The position numbers and the translations under genes are program-made. A DNA stretch of 64,000 nucleotides from Corynebacterium glaucum (GTDB lineage Bacteria; Actinomycetota; Actinomycetes; Mycobacteriales; Mycobacteriaceae): assembly GCF_002287505.1 (NCBI RefSeq), contig NZ_CP019688.1, positions 372,001 to 436,000 of the forward strand. The letters are read 5' to 3'. This document shows positions 1 to 9,060 of this stretch, in pieces. A model generated the notes under the pieces. That model had not been told where the DNA came from and searched no databases. It saw only the letters and a list, made by a program, of their open reading frames with translations. Numbering within the stretch: position 1 is the first letter of the stretch; every line of letters starts with the position of its first letter.

Positions 1-2
1 AC

Positions 3-209
3 ATTGACCCGTACACCGGCGTCGCAGTGATTTCCCGCGGCATTGTCGGAGAGTCTGAGGGACGGCCCACTATCGCCTCGCCACTTCTGAAACAGAAGTT
101 CTTTCTAGATTCGGGGGAGTCGCTGCAGGGCGATTCCGTTGCGCTTCGCACCTATGCAGTGCGTATCGACGGTTCCGGGGACGACTCCCACGTCATCGTC
201 GAAGCGTAA
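3..209 (+). CDS. 3' end of an unrecognised gene
   Basis: An open frame enters from the left edge and stops at TAA 207-209; about 68 residues are visible. The peptide begins IDPYTGVAVISRG and ends in a polar stretch rich in Asp, Ser and Val. An in-frame GTG at 27 exists, but the frame is open upstream of it, so this is most simply the C-terminus of a longer gene. No family is recognised. It lies 134 bases before the phoX start and on the same strand. Confidence 0.5.
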   Translation: MDPYTGVAVISRGIVGESEGRPTIASPLLKQKFFLDSGESLQGDSVALRTYAVRIDGSGDDSHVIVEA

Positions 210-343
210 GCGCTCAATCCGGGAGTGGAAAGTTCAGCAGATGTTCATTTGAATTTCTCCATTTGGTGAGGCGGCGGAAATAACGTCTGAAGCGCTTTGT
301 GCCGCAAGGCGATCTTTGCTACCAACCACCGGGGAGAACTTCC

Positions 344-2458
344 ATGTCTATCTTGGGCAAGAACTTGTTCCAGTCCAACCGCTCGAGCCTGACCTGCACC
401 TACAAGTGCGGTAACGCATGTGCAGGCGAGGCACCGAACCACTCCGATAACGCGTACTTCGGCGACATCATGTCCCGTCGTGGCGCGCTCAAGGTGATGG
501 GTGCAGGTGCTGTCACCATCGGTGGTGGCGCAGCGCTAGCCGCATGTGGTTCTGACAGCGACTCTGAGGCGGCCAGCACGGTTGGAGAGACCGCAACCTC
601 GACGAACCAGGTGACTGAGACTAGTGCCTCCGCTGGCGAGTCGAAGAAGATCGAGCCGGTCAAGGGCATGCAGTTCGAGCCGGTTGCTCCGAACAAGAAT
701 GACCAGATCACCGTGCCGGAGGGCTACGAGTCCAGCGTCCTGATCGCCTGGGGCGACCCGGTTTACGAGGACGCTCCGGAGTTCGACCCGAACAACCAAA
801 CCGCTGCTGCGGCTGCACGCCAGTTCGGCTTCAACAACGACTTTGCTGGCCTGTTCGACCACCCGGACGATGAGGGGCGCAAAGTCTACGTCTGCTCCCA
901 CGAGTACTCCACCGAACCGCAAATGCTCCCGAACTACAACGCTGATGACCCGACCGAGGAAGAGGTCAACATCGGCATTGTGTCCCACGGCCACACCATC
1001 CTCGAGGTGTCCCAGAACCCGGAGACTGGTGAGCTCACCCGCGAGTTCGGTCCGCTGAACCGCCGCATCACCGGTGAGACCCCGATGGTGCTGACCGGTG
1101 TCGCGGCCGGCCACGAACTGCTCCAGACCTCTGCAGACCCGACCGGTACCAAGGTCAACGGCACCTTCAACAACTGCTCCGGCGGTGTGACCCCGTGGGG
1201 AACCTTCCTCTCCGGCGAAGAGAACATTGACATGTACTGGGCTAACGGCGAGGCTGTCACCGACGAGCGCGCTGCAGCGGACCTGAAGCGCATGGGCGTT
1301 GTAGAAGGCGAGTCCGAGCGTAAGTGGGAGCGCTACCACGACCGCTTCGACCTGGCCAAGGAGCCGAACGAGATCAACCGCTTCGGCTACCTCGTCGAGA
1401 TTGACCCGTTCGATCCGAACTCGACCCCGATCAAGCACACCTCCACCGGTCGTTTCAAGCATGAGGCCGGCAACATTGCCATTGACAAGGATGGCACCGT
1501 CGTTTGCTACTCCGGCGATGACCAGCGCTTCGAGTACATGTACAAGTTCGTCTCCTCCGAGAAGGTGGTTGAGGGCGACAAGGCCCACAACATGACCATC
1601 CTGGACTACGGCACCCTGTACGTCGCACAGTTTGAGGGCAACTCGCCGAAGGATGAGATCACCGGCGACGGCGACCTGCCGAAGGACGAGGCATTCGACG
1701 GCAAGGGCAAGTGGATCCCGCTCTACACCGTTACTAAGGACGGCTCCGAGTCCCACGTCGACGGCTTCACTGCCGAGGAAGCAGCTATCTTCACCCGCCA
1801 GGCTGCGGACGAAGTTGGCGCAACCAAGATGGACCGCCCGGAGGACTTCGAAGTTAACCCGGTTAACGGCAAGGTCTACGCAGCGCTGACCAACAACAAA
1901 TACCGTGGCGCAACCGGCGAGAACGAGAAGAAGTCCAAGGAAGATGTCATGGAGTACGCGCCGATCCGCGAGAACAAAGACGGCTACGTCATCGAGATCG
2001 AAGAGGAGTCCTACGCAGGCACCGACTTCACCTGGGACCTCCTGCTGGTCTGTGGTGACCCGGAGGCCGCTTCGACCTACTTCGCTGGCTTTCCGAAGGA
2101 TCAGGTTTCGCCGATCACCTGCCCGGACAACCTTGCGTTCGACGAGCACGGCAACCTGTGGATTTCCACCGACAGCCTCTATGCCCTGGACATTAACGAC
2201 GGTCTCTACGCTGTCGGCCTTGAGGGCGAGAACCGCGGCCAGACCCTGTGCTTCCTCACCGTCGCAAACGGTGCTGAGACCTGTGGCCCGATCATCAAGG
2301 ACAACCTGGTGATGGTCAACGTCCAGCACCCAGGTGAGATGGACGACGCAACCTTCGAGAAACCGGGCTCCAACTGGCCTGACGGTGGCGACTCCGTCCC
2401 GCGTCCGGCAGTGGTCCAGGTGTTCCGCACCGACGGCGGCAAGATCGGCGTCGCGTAA
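344..2458 (+). CDS. phoX: PhoX-type phosphatase, Tat-exported lipoprotein
   Basis: The product is 704 residues and matches the PhoX/DUF839 family of large calcium-dependent alkaline phosphatases, which release phosphate from organic phosphoesters outside the cell. The N-terminal region carries a twin-arginine signal (SRRGALKV, Arg45-Arg46) followed by a hydrophobic stretch and a lipobox LAAC with Cys68, so Tat export and lipid anchoring are expected. The body contains the acidic, Asp/Glu-rich blocks typical of the family (for example HEYSTEPQM and WGTFLSGEEN). ATG 344 is chosen because GGGGAGA lies at 331-337; an in-frame GTG at 299 has no ribosome site. No PhoR/PhoB box was identified by eye, so phosphate regulation is only inferred from the family. 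Confidence 0.85.
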   Translation: MSILGKNLFQSNRSSLTCTYKCGNACAGEAPNHSDNAYFGDIMSRRGALKVMGAGAVTIGGGAALAACGSDSDSEAASTVGETATSTNQVTETSASAGESKKIEPVKGMQFEPVAPNKNDQITVPEGYESSVLIAWGDPVYEDAPEFDPNNQTAAAAARQFGFNNDFAGLFDHPDDEGRKVYVCSHEYSTEPQMLPNYNADDPTEEEVNIGIVSHGHTILEVSQNPETGELTREFGPLNRRITGETPMVLTGVAAGHELLQTSADPTGTKVNGTFNNCSGGVTPWGTFLSGEENIDMYWANGEAVTDERAAADLKRMGVVEGESERKWERYHDRFDLAKEPNEINRFGYLVEIDPFDPNSTPIKHTSTGRFKHEAGNIAIDKDGTVVCYSGDDQRFEYMYKFVSSEKVVEGDKAHNMTILDYGTLYVAQFEGNSPKDEITGDGDLPKDEAFDGKGKWIPLYTVTKDGSESHVDGFTAEEAAIFTRQAADEVGATKMDRPEDFEVNPVNGKVYAALTNNKYRGATGENEKKSKEDVMEYAPIRENKDGYVIEIEEESYAGTDFTWDLLLVCGDPEAASTYFAGFPKDQVSPITCPDNLAFDEHGNLWISTDSLYALDINDGLYAVGLEGENRGQTLCFLTVANGAETCGPIIKDNLVMVNVQHPGEMDDATFEKPGSNWPDGGDSVPRPAVVQVFRTDGGKIGVA

Positions 2459-2510
2459 CCCTGCCATCCTGAGTTGCGCTCAACGCGCGGCTCACCGCGT
2501 AAGTTGAGCT

Positions 2511-2548
2511 AACCCGCATCCACCTAAAACCGGTGGTTGCGGGTTTTC
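2511..2548 (+). terminator. Intrinsic terminator after phoX
   Basis: AACCCGCA (2511-2518) pairs with TGCGGGTT (2538-2545), and an inner CCACC/GGTGG stem extends it. A short T run and TC follow. A second hairpin (GCTCAACGCGCGG with CCGCGTAAGTTGAGC, 2478-2509) lies just upstream without a T tract. Confidence 0.75.
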
Positions 2549-2624
2549 TCATGGGATTCCCCTACGGCAAAAATCAGGGTGAAACCCTAGGTAGTTTCCG
2601 CTCTTAAACTGTTAGGCTAAACCT

Positions 2625-4229
2625 GTGAATTCCCGTAAACGACGCCGTACGCGCAGCCGCTGGCGCGCTTTTCAATCCGCTGTTATCACCGTCGCTGCGG
2701 CGGGTTTACTCGCCAGCTGTTCTCAAGGCGCGGGTGCGGTTCCAGAGGCTGATGTGGTGGAGCTCCAGCCGAAGGATCTCGCGTCTCGGGTAGCGGTGAG
2801 CGCGAGCGTCGAATCCGAAGAAGTCGTTGCCCTCACGACCACGCTGACCGGAGCCGTGACCGAAATCGACGTGCATGTCGGTCAACCGGTGCAAGAGGGC
2901 CAGGTTGTTGCCCGCCTCGACACTTCCCAGCTGCAGCGGGATCTGGAGGCGCAGCGTGCGGATCGCCTCGCTTCGGATGCGTCCGCGCAGAACGAGATCG
3001 AGCGGGCCCAGCAGCAGCTGCAGCAACAGCAAGACGCGCTCAACAGCGGCCTCAACGGGAACATCGTGCAGGCACAGTCCGCACAACGTGAGGCGCAGTC
3101 TCAGTACGACGAGGCGCAGGCTGTGTTCGACCAACGCGTAGCTGAAGTCCAGGGTGGTCACGACCCGGCACTCCTCGAGCAAGGTCAAGCCGTGGAAGCG
3201 GCCCGTCGTAACCTCGACGCTGTTGCGATGGAGTCTGTGCGCGCCAACCTTGCCAGCCACCTCGCAGCCCTGGCTGAGCAGCCGGATCAAATCAGCCCGG
3301 TGCTCGGAATCCTTGAATCCGACGACAAATACGTAAGCGCGGAACGTGACCTGGAGACCGCCCAGCAGGGATTTGAACACGCGCTTTTCGCGGTCGATGC
3401 AGATCTAGCGGCGAAACAGCGCGCCGTCGCTCAAGCTTTTAATGCCAGGTCAGAAGCCGACCTTGGGGTAGAGGTAGCGCGTTTCGCCGCCCAGCAGCAG
3501 CTCGACACCAGCGCCTCCGGGGTCGACCAAGCGCGCCGTGTCCGCGACGCCTCGCAGCAGGCGGCAGCTATCGCAGAGAGCAAGCTCAACATCGACATCC
3601 AGTCGGGGGAGGTGCGAGCGCCGGTGAACGGGGTGGTCACAGAAGTCATCGCCGAGCGGGGCAAGGCAGCTGCAGGCCACCTGCTCACTGTCGCCGACCC
3701 GAAGAAGCTCGTGCTCAACGCCAATGTCAACGAGGTCGACTCCGGCCGAGTGTCGGCGGGCGACGAGGTCACGTTCACCACCCCAAGCACGGGAACGAAG
3801 CAGTTCCGCGGACGGGTCACCGAGGTTTCGCCGGTAGCAGCGAAAACCTCGTCCGCCACTGAAGGCCCGAACACTGCGCCGGCGCGCCCAGAGTTCCCAG
3901 TTTCCATCGAGGTCGTCGGCGATACCGAGGGGCTGCGCATCGGTGGATCCGCGAAGGTGCAGATCACCACTGGCACGTCAAAAGACACCCTCACGGTGCC
4001 TCGCGAAGCGGTGATTGACGATAACGGCAAGTACTCCATCCTCACCCTCCACGAAGTTGAGGGGGGAAAGCAGGAGTTCGAAATCCAGGAGTCCGAGGTG
4101 GAACTCGGTATCGTCACCGATCTGGAAGCTGAAGTCCTCGGCGTCTCCGAGGGAACGCGCGTGCTGCGGGCCCCGGGTGAGTACCGCGATCGTGTGGGGG
4201 AGCGAGTCGCGTTGGACGCTCCGCGATGA
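2625..4229 (+). CDS. HlyD/MacA-type periplasmic adaptor lipoprotein
   Basis: The 534-residue product has a basic N-terminus, a hydrophobic stretch and a lipobox LLASC (Cys32), so it should be a lipoprotein. Residues about 60-95 form the first half of a biotinyl-lipoyl domain (VGQPVQEGQVVARLD). A long Gln/Ala-rich coiled coil spans about 100-320, and the second lipoyl half follows (GEVRAPVNGVVTEV). Beta-barrel segments run to the end. This is the membrane-fusion architecture of MacA/HlyD adaptors that work with MacB-like ABC exporters. The start is GTG, six bases after TAGGCT (2613-2618), which fits a leaderless transcript. Its stop overlaps the next gene by four bases, so the two are translationally coupled. 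No ATPase gene is present. Confidence 0.85.
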   Translation: MNSRKRRRTRSRWRAFQSAVITVAAAGLLASCSQGAGAVPEADVVELQPKDLASRVAVSASVESEEVVALTTTLTGAVTEIDVHVGQPVQEGQVVARLDTSQLQRDLEAQRADRLASDASAQNEIERAQQQLQQQQDALNSGLNGNIVQAQSAQREAQSQYDEAQAVFDQRVAEVQGGHDPALLEQGQAVEAARRNLDAVAMESVRANLASHLAALAEQPDQISPVLGILESDDKYVSAERDLETAQQGFEHALFAVDADLAAKQRAVAQAFNARSEADLGVEVARFAAQQQLDTSASGVDQARRVRDASQQAAAIAESKLNIDIQSGEVRAPVNGVVTEVIAERGKAAAGHLLTVADPKKLVLNANVNEVDSGRVSAGDEVTFTTPSTGTKQFRGRVTEVSPVAAKTSSATEGPNTAPARPEFPVSIEVVGDTEGLRIGGSAKVQITTGTSKDTLTVPREAVIDDNGKYSILTLHEVEGGKQEFEIQESEVELGIVTDLEAEVLGVSEGTRVLRAPGEYRDRVGERVALDAPR

Positions 4230-5488
4230 ACCCGCGCGAAGCTGTCAGACTCGCGGCGACCAGCCTGCGAGCGAACAGAATGCGTTCGGTGCTCACACTG
4301 CTCGGCGTGATTATCGGTATTTCCGCAGTGATTGCCATCATGTCGCTGGGCAAGTCCATGCAGGTCATGCTCGAGCAAGATCTCGAGAGCTTTGGGCTTA
4401 ACGACGTCAACGTTCAGGTCCAGGCCCGTGAAACTGTCGACGGCGCGGAGAACATGTACTCGTTTGAGGACGTGCCAGATTCAGCACTGATCACCCCGGA
4501 GATGATCGATGAGCTTGCTGCGCTGGTGAGCGATCGCGCGCAAGGTGTGGCAGTGCAGGGCGGGAGTGCGAACGGGCGAATCACCCGTGGGCTAACCGAA
4601 GGCCGGGCCCGCATCGACTTCGTCAACGCGGACTTTCTGGAGCTGCAGCGGCTGCACATGACGGGCGGTCGTTTGCTCAGTGCGGACGACGTCTCAAGTG
4701 AGCGGAGCGTGGCAGTAGCTTCCCCGCAGCTCGTCGACAAGTACTTCAACGGCGATCCTGCAGCAGCGATCGGTTCCGACATTGATGTGGAAGTGGAGGG
4801 CCGTTACGTCCCGCTGCAGATTGTGGGCACGTACGGCAAGGACCCTGATGCGTCGATGTTCGCTCAAGAGCAAGACGACGCGCAGGTCTATGTGCCGTAC
4901 ACCATGCAACCGCGGATGAGCGCGACTCCTTTGCAGGGGTTCCGGGATATTCAGGTGCGCGCGGCACCGCCGACCACCACTGACCAACTCGCAACGGACG
5001 TCGAAGCGTGGGCGCAGCGTGCCTACGCCGATGACCCGGACTACACCGCGAAGGTGCTGAACACGAAGGCGGAGATTGACCAGGTCAACCAGCAAATGGC
5101 CACGACGAGCCTGATCGTGTCCGCAATCGGAGGCATCTCGCTGCTGGTCGGCGGCATCGGCGTCATGAACATCATGCTGGTATCCGTTACTGAACGCACG
5201 AAGGAGATTGGCATCCGGAAAGCTCTTGGCGCGACACGGCGTGCGATCCGCGCGCAGTTTGTCACTGAGGCCATGATGATCTGCCTCGTCGGCGGAGTTA
5301 TGGGCGTCGTGCTTGGAGGTGCGATCGGGCTCGCGAGTACAAATGCAATGGGCAAGATGGTGCTGCCGCCGGTGGACTCCATTGTGATTGCGCTGCTGTT
5401 TTCACTGGCGATCGGTCTATTCTTCGGTATCTACCCCGCGAACCGCGCCGCCCGGCTGCATCCGATCGAAGCGCTGCGTCACGAATAG
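4226..5488 (+). CDS. MacB/FtsX-type ABC permease
   Basis: The product is 420 residues. It has one N-terminal membrane segment (about 20-45), an extracytoplasmic MacB periplasmic core domain (about 46-280), and three C-terminal membrane segments with the FtsX signature region (NIMLVSVTERTKEIGIRKALGA). This is the LolE/MacB permease topology, which uses a separate or fused ATPase to export peptides, lipids or drugs through an adaptor. It overlaps the adaptor gene by ATGA. There is no fused nucleotide-binding domain, and the next gene is glmS, so the ATPase must be encoded elsewhere or shared with another system. The substrate is not predictable from the sequence. Confidence 0.85.
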   Translation: MNPREAVRLAATSLRANRMRSVLTLLGVIIGISAVIAIMSLGKSMQVMLEQDLESFGLNDVNVQVQARETVDGAENMYSFEDVPDSALITPEMIDELAALVSDRAQGVAVQGGSANGRITRGLTEGRARIDFVNADFLELQRLHMTGGRLLSADDVSSERSVAVASPQLVDKYFNGDPAAAIGSDIDVEVEGRYVPLQIVGTYGKDPDASMFAQEQDDAQVYVPYTMQPRMSATPLQGFRDIQVRAAPPTTTDQLATDVEAWAQRAYADDPDYTAKVLNTKAEIDQVNQQMATTSLIVSAIGGISLLVGGIGVMNIMLVSVTERTKEIGIRKALGATRRAIRAQFVTEAMMICLVGGVMGVVLGGAIGLASTNAMGKMVLPPVDSIVIALLFSLAIGLFFGIYPANRAARLHPIEALRHE

Positions 5489-5503
5489 GGGACAAAGGCG
5501 CAG

Positions 5504-5516
5504 TAAAGTTTCACCC
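5504..5516 (+). promoter_or_regulatory. -10 box giving a leaderless glmS transcript
   Basis: TAAAGT at 5504-5509 is followed by seven bases and then the glmS ATG. That spacing puts the expected transcription start at or next to the A of ATG. There is no Shine-Dalgarno sequence between the upstream stop (5488) and 5517. Confidence 0.5.
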
Positions 5517-7373
5517 ATGTGTGGAATCGTTGGATACGTCGGCAATGAGCGCGACGCCAAGAAAGTGATCATTGAGGGCCTGCGCAGGCTGGAGTACCGC
5601 GGATACGACTCCGCTGGTGTGGCTGTGGCGCAGCAAAGTGCGATCGAATACCGCAAGAAAGCGGGCAAAGTTGCAGATCTCGAGGCGGCGATTGAGGCCG
5701 CACCGCTCGACAAATCCGCACTCGGTATTGGACACACGCGCTGGGCGACGCACGGTGGCCCAAGCGACGTGAACGCCCACCCGCATGTGGTCGGTGACGA
5801 CAAGCTCGCGGTGGTGCACAACGGCATCATTGAAAACTTTTCGACGCTGCGCGCAGAGCTTGAGGCGAAGGGGTACAATTTCGTCTCCGAGACCGACACC
5901 GAGGTTGCCGGTACCTTGCTGCTGGAGGTGTACAACACCGAAGCAGAGGGTGACTTGACCCGTGCGATGCAGCTGACTGCGCAGCGCCTGGAAGGTGCTT
6001 TCACCTTGTTGGCCATTCACGCCGATCACCCAGACAGGATTGTGGCTGCGCGGTGGAACTCCCCGTTGGTTATCGGCGCAGGTGAAGGGGAGAACTTCCT
6101 CAGCTCTGACGTGTCCGGCTTCATCGAGTTCACGCGCGACGCGGTAGAGCTGGACAACGGTCAGATTGTTACCCTCACTGCCGACGGGTACGAGGTGACC
6201 ACGTTCGACGGGGAAGCCGCCGAAGGCAAGCCGTTCCGTGTTGAGTGGGATGTGACCGCGGCGGAAAAGGGCGGTTTCAACTCCTTCATGGAAAAGGAAA
6301 TCTTCGACCAGCCAGCTGCTGTGCGCGACACCCTCTACGGACGTTTCAACGAAGAAGGTGCGCTGACGCTCGATGAGCTTCGGATCGATGAGGCGCTTCT
6401 GCGCAGCGTGAACAAGATCATCATCGTCGCCTGCGGTACCGCCGCATATGCGGGACAGGTGGCGCGGTACGCCATCGAGCACTGGTGCCGCATTCCGACG
6501 GAGGTCGAGCTGGCCCACGAGTTCCGTTACCGCGACCCGATCGTGGACCAGCAGACCCTCGTTGTGGCTGTGAGCCAGTCCGGCGAGACGATGGACACGC
6601 TCATGGCAGTGCGTCACGCGCGCGAACAGGGTGCGAAGGTGATCGCGATCTGCAATACCGTCGGCGCTTCGATCCCCCGCGAGGCGGATGCGGTGCTGTA
6701 CACCTACGCCGGCCCGGAAATTGCAGTGGCGTCGACGAAGGCGTTCATTTCCCAAATTGTCGCCGCGTACCTGCTAGCGCTGTATCTGGCGCAGGTGCGG
6801 GGCAACAAGTTCGCGGATGAGATCCGCGGGATTATTGCGGAGCTGCAGGAAATGCCGGACAAGCTGCAAACTCTGCTAGACAACGCGGACGAGATCAAGC
6901 AGCTGGGTCAGGATCTAGCGAATTCGAAATCGGTGCTGTTCCTCGGCCGCCACGTAGGCTTCCCCGTCGCTCTCGAAGGCGCGCTCAAGCTGAAAGAGGT
7001 AGCGTACCTGCACTCCGAAGGCTTCGCGGCTGGCGAACTCAAGCACGGCCCTATCGCCTTGGTGGAGGAGGGCCAGCCGGTATTTGTGATCGTGCCGTCC
7101 AAGGGCTCGCGCCACAACCTGCATGCAAAGGTCTTTTCCAACATCCAAGAGGTTCGCGCTCGCGGGGCAGTGACCATTGTTATTGCGGAGGAGGGCGATG
7201 AAGACGTCGTGGAATTTGCGAACCACGTCATCCGGATTCCGGAGTCGGCTGGGCTCATGCAGCCGATCTTGTCGACGGTCCCGCTGCAGCTGTTCGCCTG
7301 CTCGGTGGCCGAGGCCCGCGGTTTGAACGTGGACCAGCCTCGCAACCTCGCGAAGTCAGTCACCGTGGAATAG
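5517..7373 (+). CDS. glmS: Glutamine-fructose-6-phosphate aminotransferase
   Basis: GlmS makes glucosamine-6-phosphate from fructose-6-phosphate and glutamine, the first step to UDP-GlcNAc for peptidoglycan. The 618-residue product starts MCGIVGYVG, so Cys2 becomes the N-terminal nucleophile of the class II glutaminase domain (about 1-230). Two SIS sugar-isomerase domains follow (about 290-430 and 460-600) with typical blocks such as VSQSGETMDT and HSEGFAAGELKHGP. The start must be 5517 because the catalytic Cys has to follow the initiator Met; open frame continues upstream but is irrelevant. glmM, which converts the product of this enzyme, lies in the same window at 59990. The leaderless start leaves no room for a glmS ribozyme. 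Confidence 0.97.
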   Translation: MCGIVGYVGNERDAKKVIIEGLRRLEYRGYDSAGVAVAQQSAIEYRKKAGKVADLEAAIEAAPLDKSALGIGHTRWATHGGPSDVNAHPHVVGDDKLAVVHNGIIENFSTLRAELEAKGYNFVSETDTEVAGTLLLEVYNTEAEGDLTRAMQLTAQRLEGAFTLLAIHADHPDRIVAARWNSPLVIGAGEGENFLSSDVSGFIEFTRDAVELDNGQIVTLTADGYEVTTFDGEAAEGKPFRVEWDVTAAEKGGFNSFMEKEIFDQPAAVRDTLYGRFNEEGALTLDELRIDEALLRSVNKIIIVACGTAAYAGQVARYAIEHWCRIPTEVELAHEFRYRDPIVDQQTLVVAVSQSGETMDTLMAVRHAREQGAKVIAICNTVGASIPREADAVLYTYAGPEIAVASTKAFISQIVAAYLLALYLAQVRGNKFADEIRGIIAELQEMPDKLQTLLDNADEIKQLGQDLANSKSVLFLGRHVGFPVALEGALKLKEVAYLHSEGFAAGELKHGPIALVEEGQPVFVIVPSKGSRHNLHAKVFSNIQEVRARGAVTIVIAEEGDEDVVEFANHVIRIPESAGLMQPILSTVPLQLFACSVAEARGLNVDQPRNLAKSVTVE

Positions 7374-7380
7374 CCGCACC

Positions 7381-8130
7381 ATGAAGCGGCTGATTGTGGC
7401 TCTCTTCGCGGTGACCCTCGCGGCAACAACTTCGGCATGCGGTTCCAATGTTGCAAGATTCGAACGGGAGGCGAAGGCCGCGGGATTCGGCGAGGCAGTG
7501 AGCTATGAAGCGTATTCCGCAGGGCTGCCGAACAACGAGACTCGTGCCCGCGTTGACACCTCGAAGGTTGATGATCCGGATGCGCTTTTGCGACTGTTAG
7601 AGGGGCAGAGGATCACCGATGTCGCTCTCAGTCGACCCGATGGCGGCGAAAGTAACTTCGACCGAGCACGCTTCTCGTACCTGTCGGTGTTCTTCGACGC
7701 GCTGCCCATTGACGCGAAGCTCGAAGGCACCCACGTATACGTGAGCAACTCCACCTTGGTGATCGAGGGCGAGGTCAGCGCACCAGCGTTGCGTGAGGCT
7801 GCTCCGCTGGGGAGCCGGCTGGAGAAAGTGTTGATAGTTGGAACGCCAGAGGTGTCGATCAAGGATGGGCTCGCCGAACCAGATCTAGTGGCGGGAGTTG
7901 TTGAGGCTGCTCGATCGCAATCGCCGTACCCAGTGTTCAGCATCGACTGGGACCGCGGGGTGAAGCATCTCATGGTTCTGGCCGGCGAGCGGCCTGATCA
8001 GATTGATCGTGCAGAGTTCGCCTGGGTGGAACCGTACTTATCCAATGAGGATCCGCGGGTCTTGTTCTCTCAACCCCGTGGCGGAGGTGGCGGTCCGTTG
8101 AGGATGCCGCCGAACTTCCAGCTGCGGTAA
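7381..8130 (+). CDS. Putative secreted lipoprotein, unknown function
   Basis: The 249-residue product begins with a short basic region and hydrophobic core, and a lipobox ATTSAC with Cys20 (MKRLIVALFAVTLAATTSAC). The rest is a soluble domain without a motif I recognise. The C-terminus is Gly/Pro-rich. It starts seven bases after the glmS stop, so it is probably cotranscribed with glmS. A cell-envelope role would fit the location and neighbour, but that is inference only. Confidence 0.7.
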   Translation: MKRLIVALFAVTLAATTSACGSNVARFEREAKAAGFGEAVSYEAYSAGLPNNETRARVDTSKVDDPDALLRLLEGQRITDVALSRPDGGESNFDRARFSYLSVFFDALPIDAKLEGTHVYVSNSTLVIEGEVSAPALREAAPLGSRLEKVLIVGTPEVSIKDGLAEPDLVAGVVEAARSQSPYPVFSIDWDRGVKHLMVLAGERPDQIDRAEFAWVEPYLSNEDPRVLFSQPRGGGGGPLRMPPNFQLR

Positions 8131-8152
8131 GAACGCTGGCGCCTCCTCGCGC

Positions 8153-9037
8153 CTAGCGCGAATCGGTCGCGGCCAGCACTTCTTGGTGGGTCGGGGTATC
8201 GGCACCGGTTCGCGAAACTGTGATCGCGGCAGCGTTGGCGGCAAACCGCAGGATCTCTGCCCATTCGGATTCGTCGAGCGCCAGAAGCGCGTCCCGATCG
8301 AGTTCGCGGATGTCGAACTGGTGGACAAGGGCCGCCATGATGGTGTCGCCGGCACCGATGGTATCGGCGACGGTGACGCGCGGCGCCTCGACACGGAGCG
8401 TGCCAAATGGGGCGCGGACTTGGAGGCCGTTGGATCCGAGAGTGGTCACCACAATTGGCACGTGCGAGGTGTCGCCGAGAAAGCCCACTTCTTCGTCCGA
8501 CAGCTTCAGCACGGTCACGGATTCCAGCATGCCGCGCAAGAATAGGCGGTGCTTCTGCGATGCGAACGCCGGGCGGATATTTGGGTCTAAACACACAACA
8601 GCGCCCAAGCGGGCGGAAGCTTCGGCGGCTTCCGCGTATCGCTGCGCCCCCGGCTCTAACGCGAGCGACAGTGTGCCAAAGACCGCGAAACCTTCAGCTA
8701 CCGGCGTGGGCTGTGCCAGCCGATCGGCTGTTCCGTCGACATAGAAGGTGTATTCCGCGGAACCGTCTTCACGCAGTGCCACGACGGCCAGGGTGGTCGG
8801 TTCGACTCCGGTTTGGCATTCGGAAACGTCCACGTGGGCGTCGATAAGCGATTGCTCGAGCAACCTTCCGAATGCGTCGCTGGAGAGCCGGGACTGGAAC
8901 GCGACCTCCGAGCCGAGTCGCCCCAGCGCTCGTGCGACATTGAACGGCCCGCCGCCGAGTGCTGGCTGCAGCTTCGCTAGGGGTTGGGTGCTCTCGGGCA
9001 CGAGATCGACCAGCGCTTCGCCGTACACAGTAATCAC
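8153..9037 (-). CDS. PfkB-family carbohydrate kinase, likely fructokinase
   Basis: The 294-residue product has both ribokinase/PfkB signatures: GGGPFNVARALGRLG (about 28-42) and DTIGAGDT (225-232), with Asp231 as the expected catalytic base. These kinases phosphorylate sugars in the cytoplasm. Beside a GH32 sucrose-6-phosphate hydrolase and a sucrose-type PTS, the likely substrate is the fructose released from sucrose-6-phosphate (ScrK role). GTG 9037 is chosen because it begins the conserved VYGEALVDL strand; open frame upstream to 9223 lacks family similarity. A TAGTTT -10-like box lies nine bases before it. The gene is divergent from scrB across only 23 bases, so the promoters must overlap. 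Confidence 0.85.
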   Translation of the reverse strand: MITVYGEALVDLVPESTQPLAKLQPALGGGPFNVARALGRLGSEVAFQSRLSSDAFGRLLEQSLIDAHVDVSECQTGVEPTTLAVVALREDGSAEYTFYVDGTADRLAQPTPVAEGFAVFGTLSLALEPGAQRYAEAAEASARLGAVVCLDPNIRPAFASQKHRLFLRGMLESVTVLKLSDEEVGFLGDTSHVPIVVTTLGSNGLQVRAPFGTLRVEAPRVTVADTIGAGDTIMAALVHQFDIRELDRDALLALDESEWAEILRFAANAAAITVSRTGADTPTHQEVLAATDSR

Positions 9038-9060
9038 ACCTTCACCGTAAACTATGGCGC

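Noticed and set aside
536..2467. Very long antisense open frame opposite phoX, and similar long frames opposite glmS, the GTPases, ptsS and the ESX genes
   Set aside because: They mirror the codon pattern of GC-rich real genes, lack ribosome sites and show no family similarity; the sense genes are clear.
5489..5516. glmS ribozyme
   Set aside because: Only 28 bases separate the genes and no ribozyme core is present.
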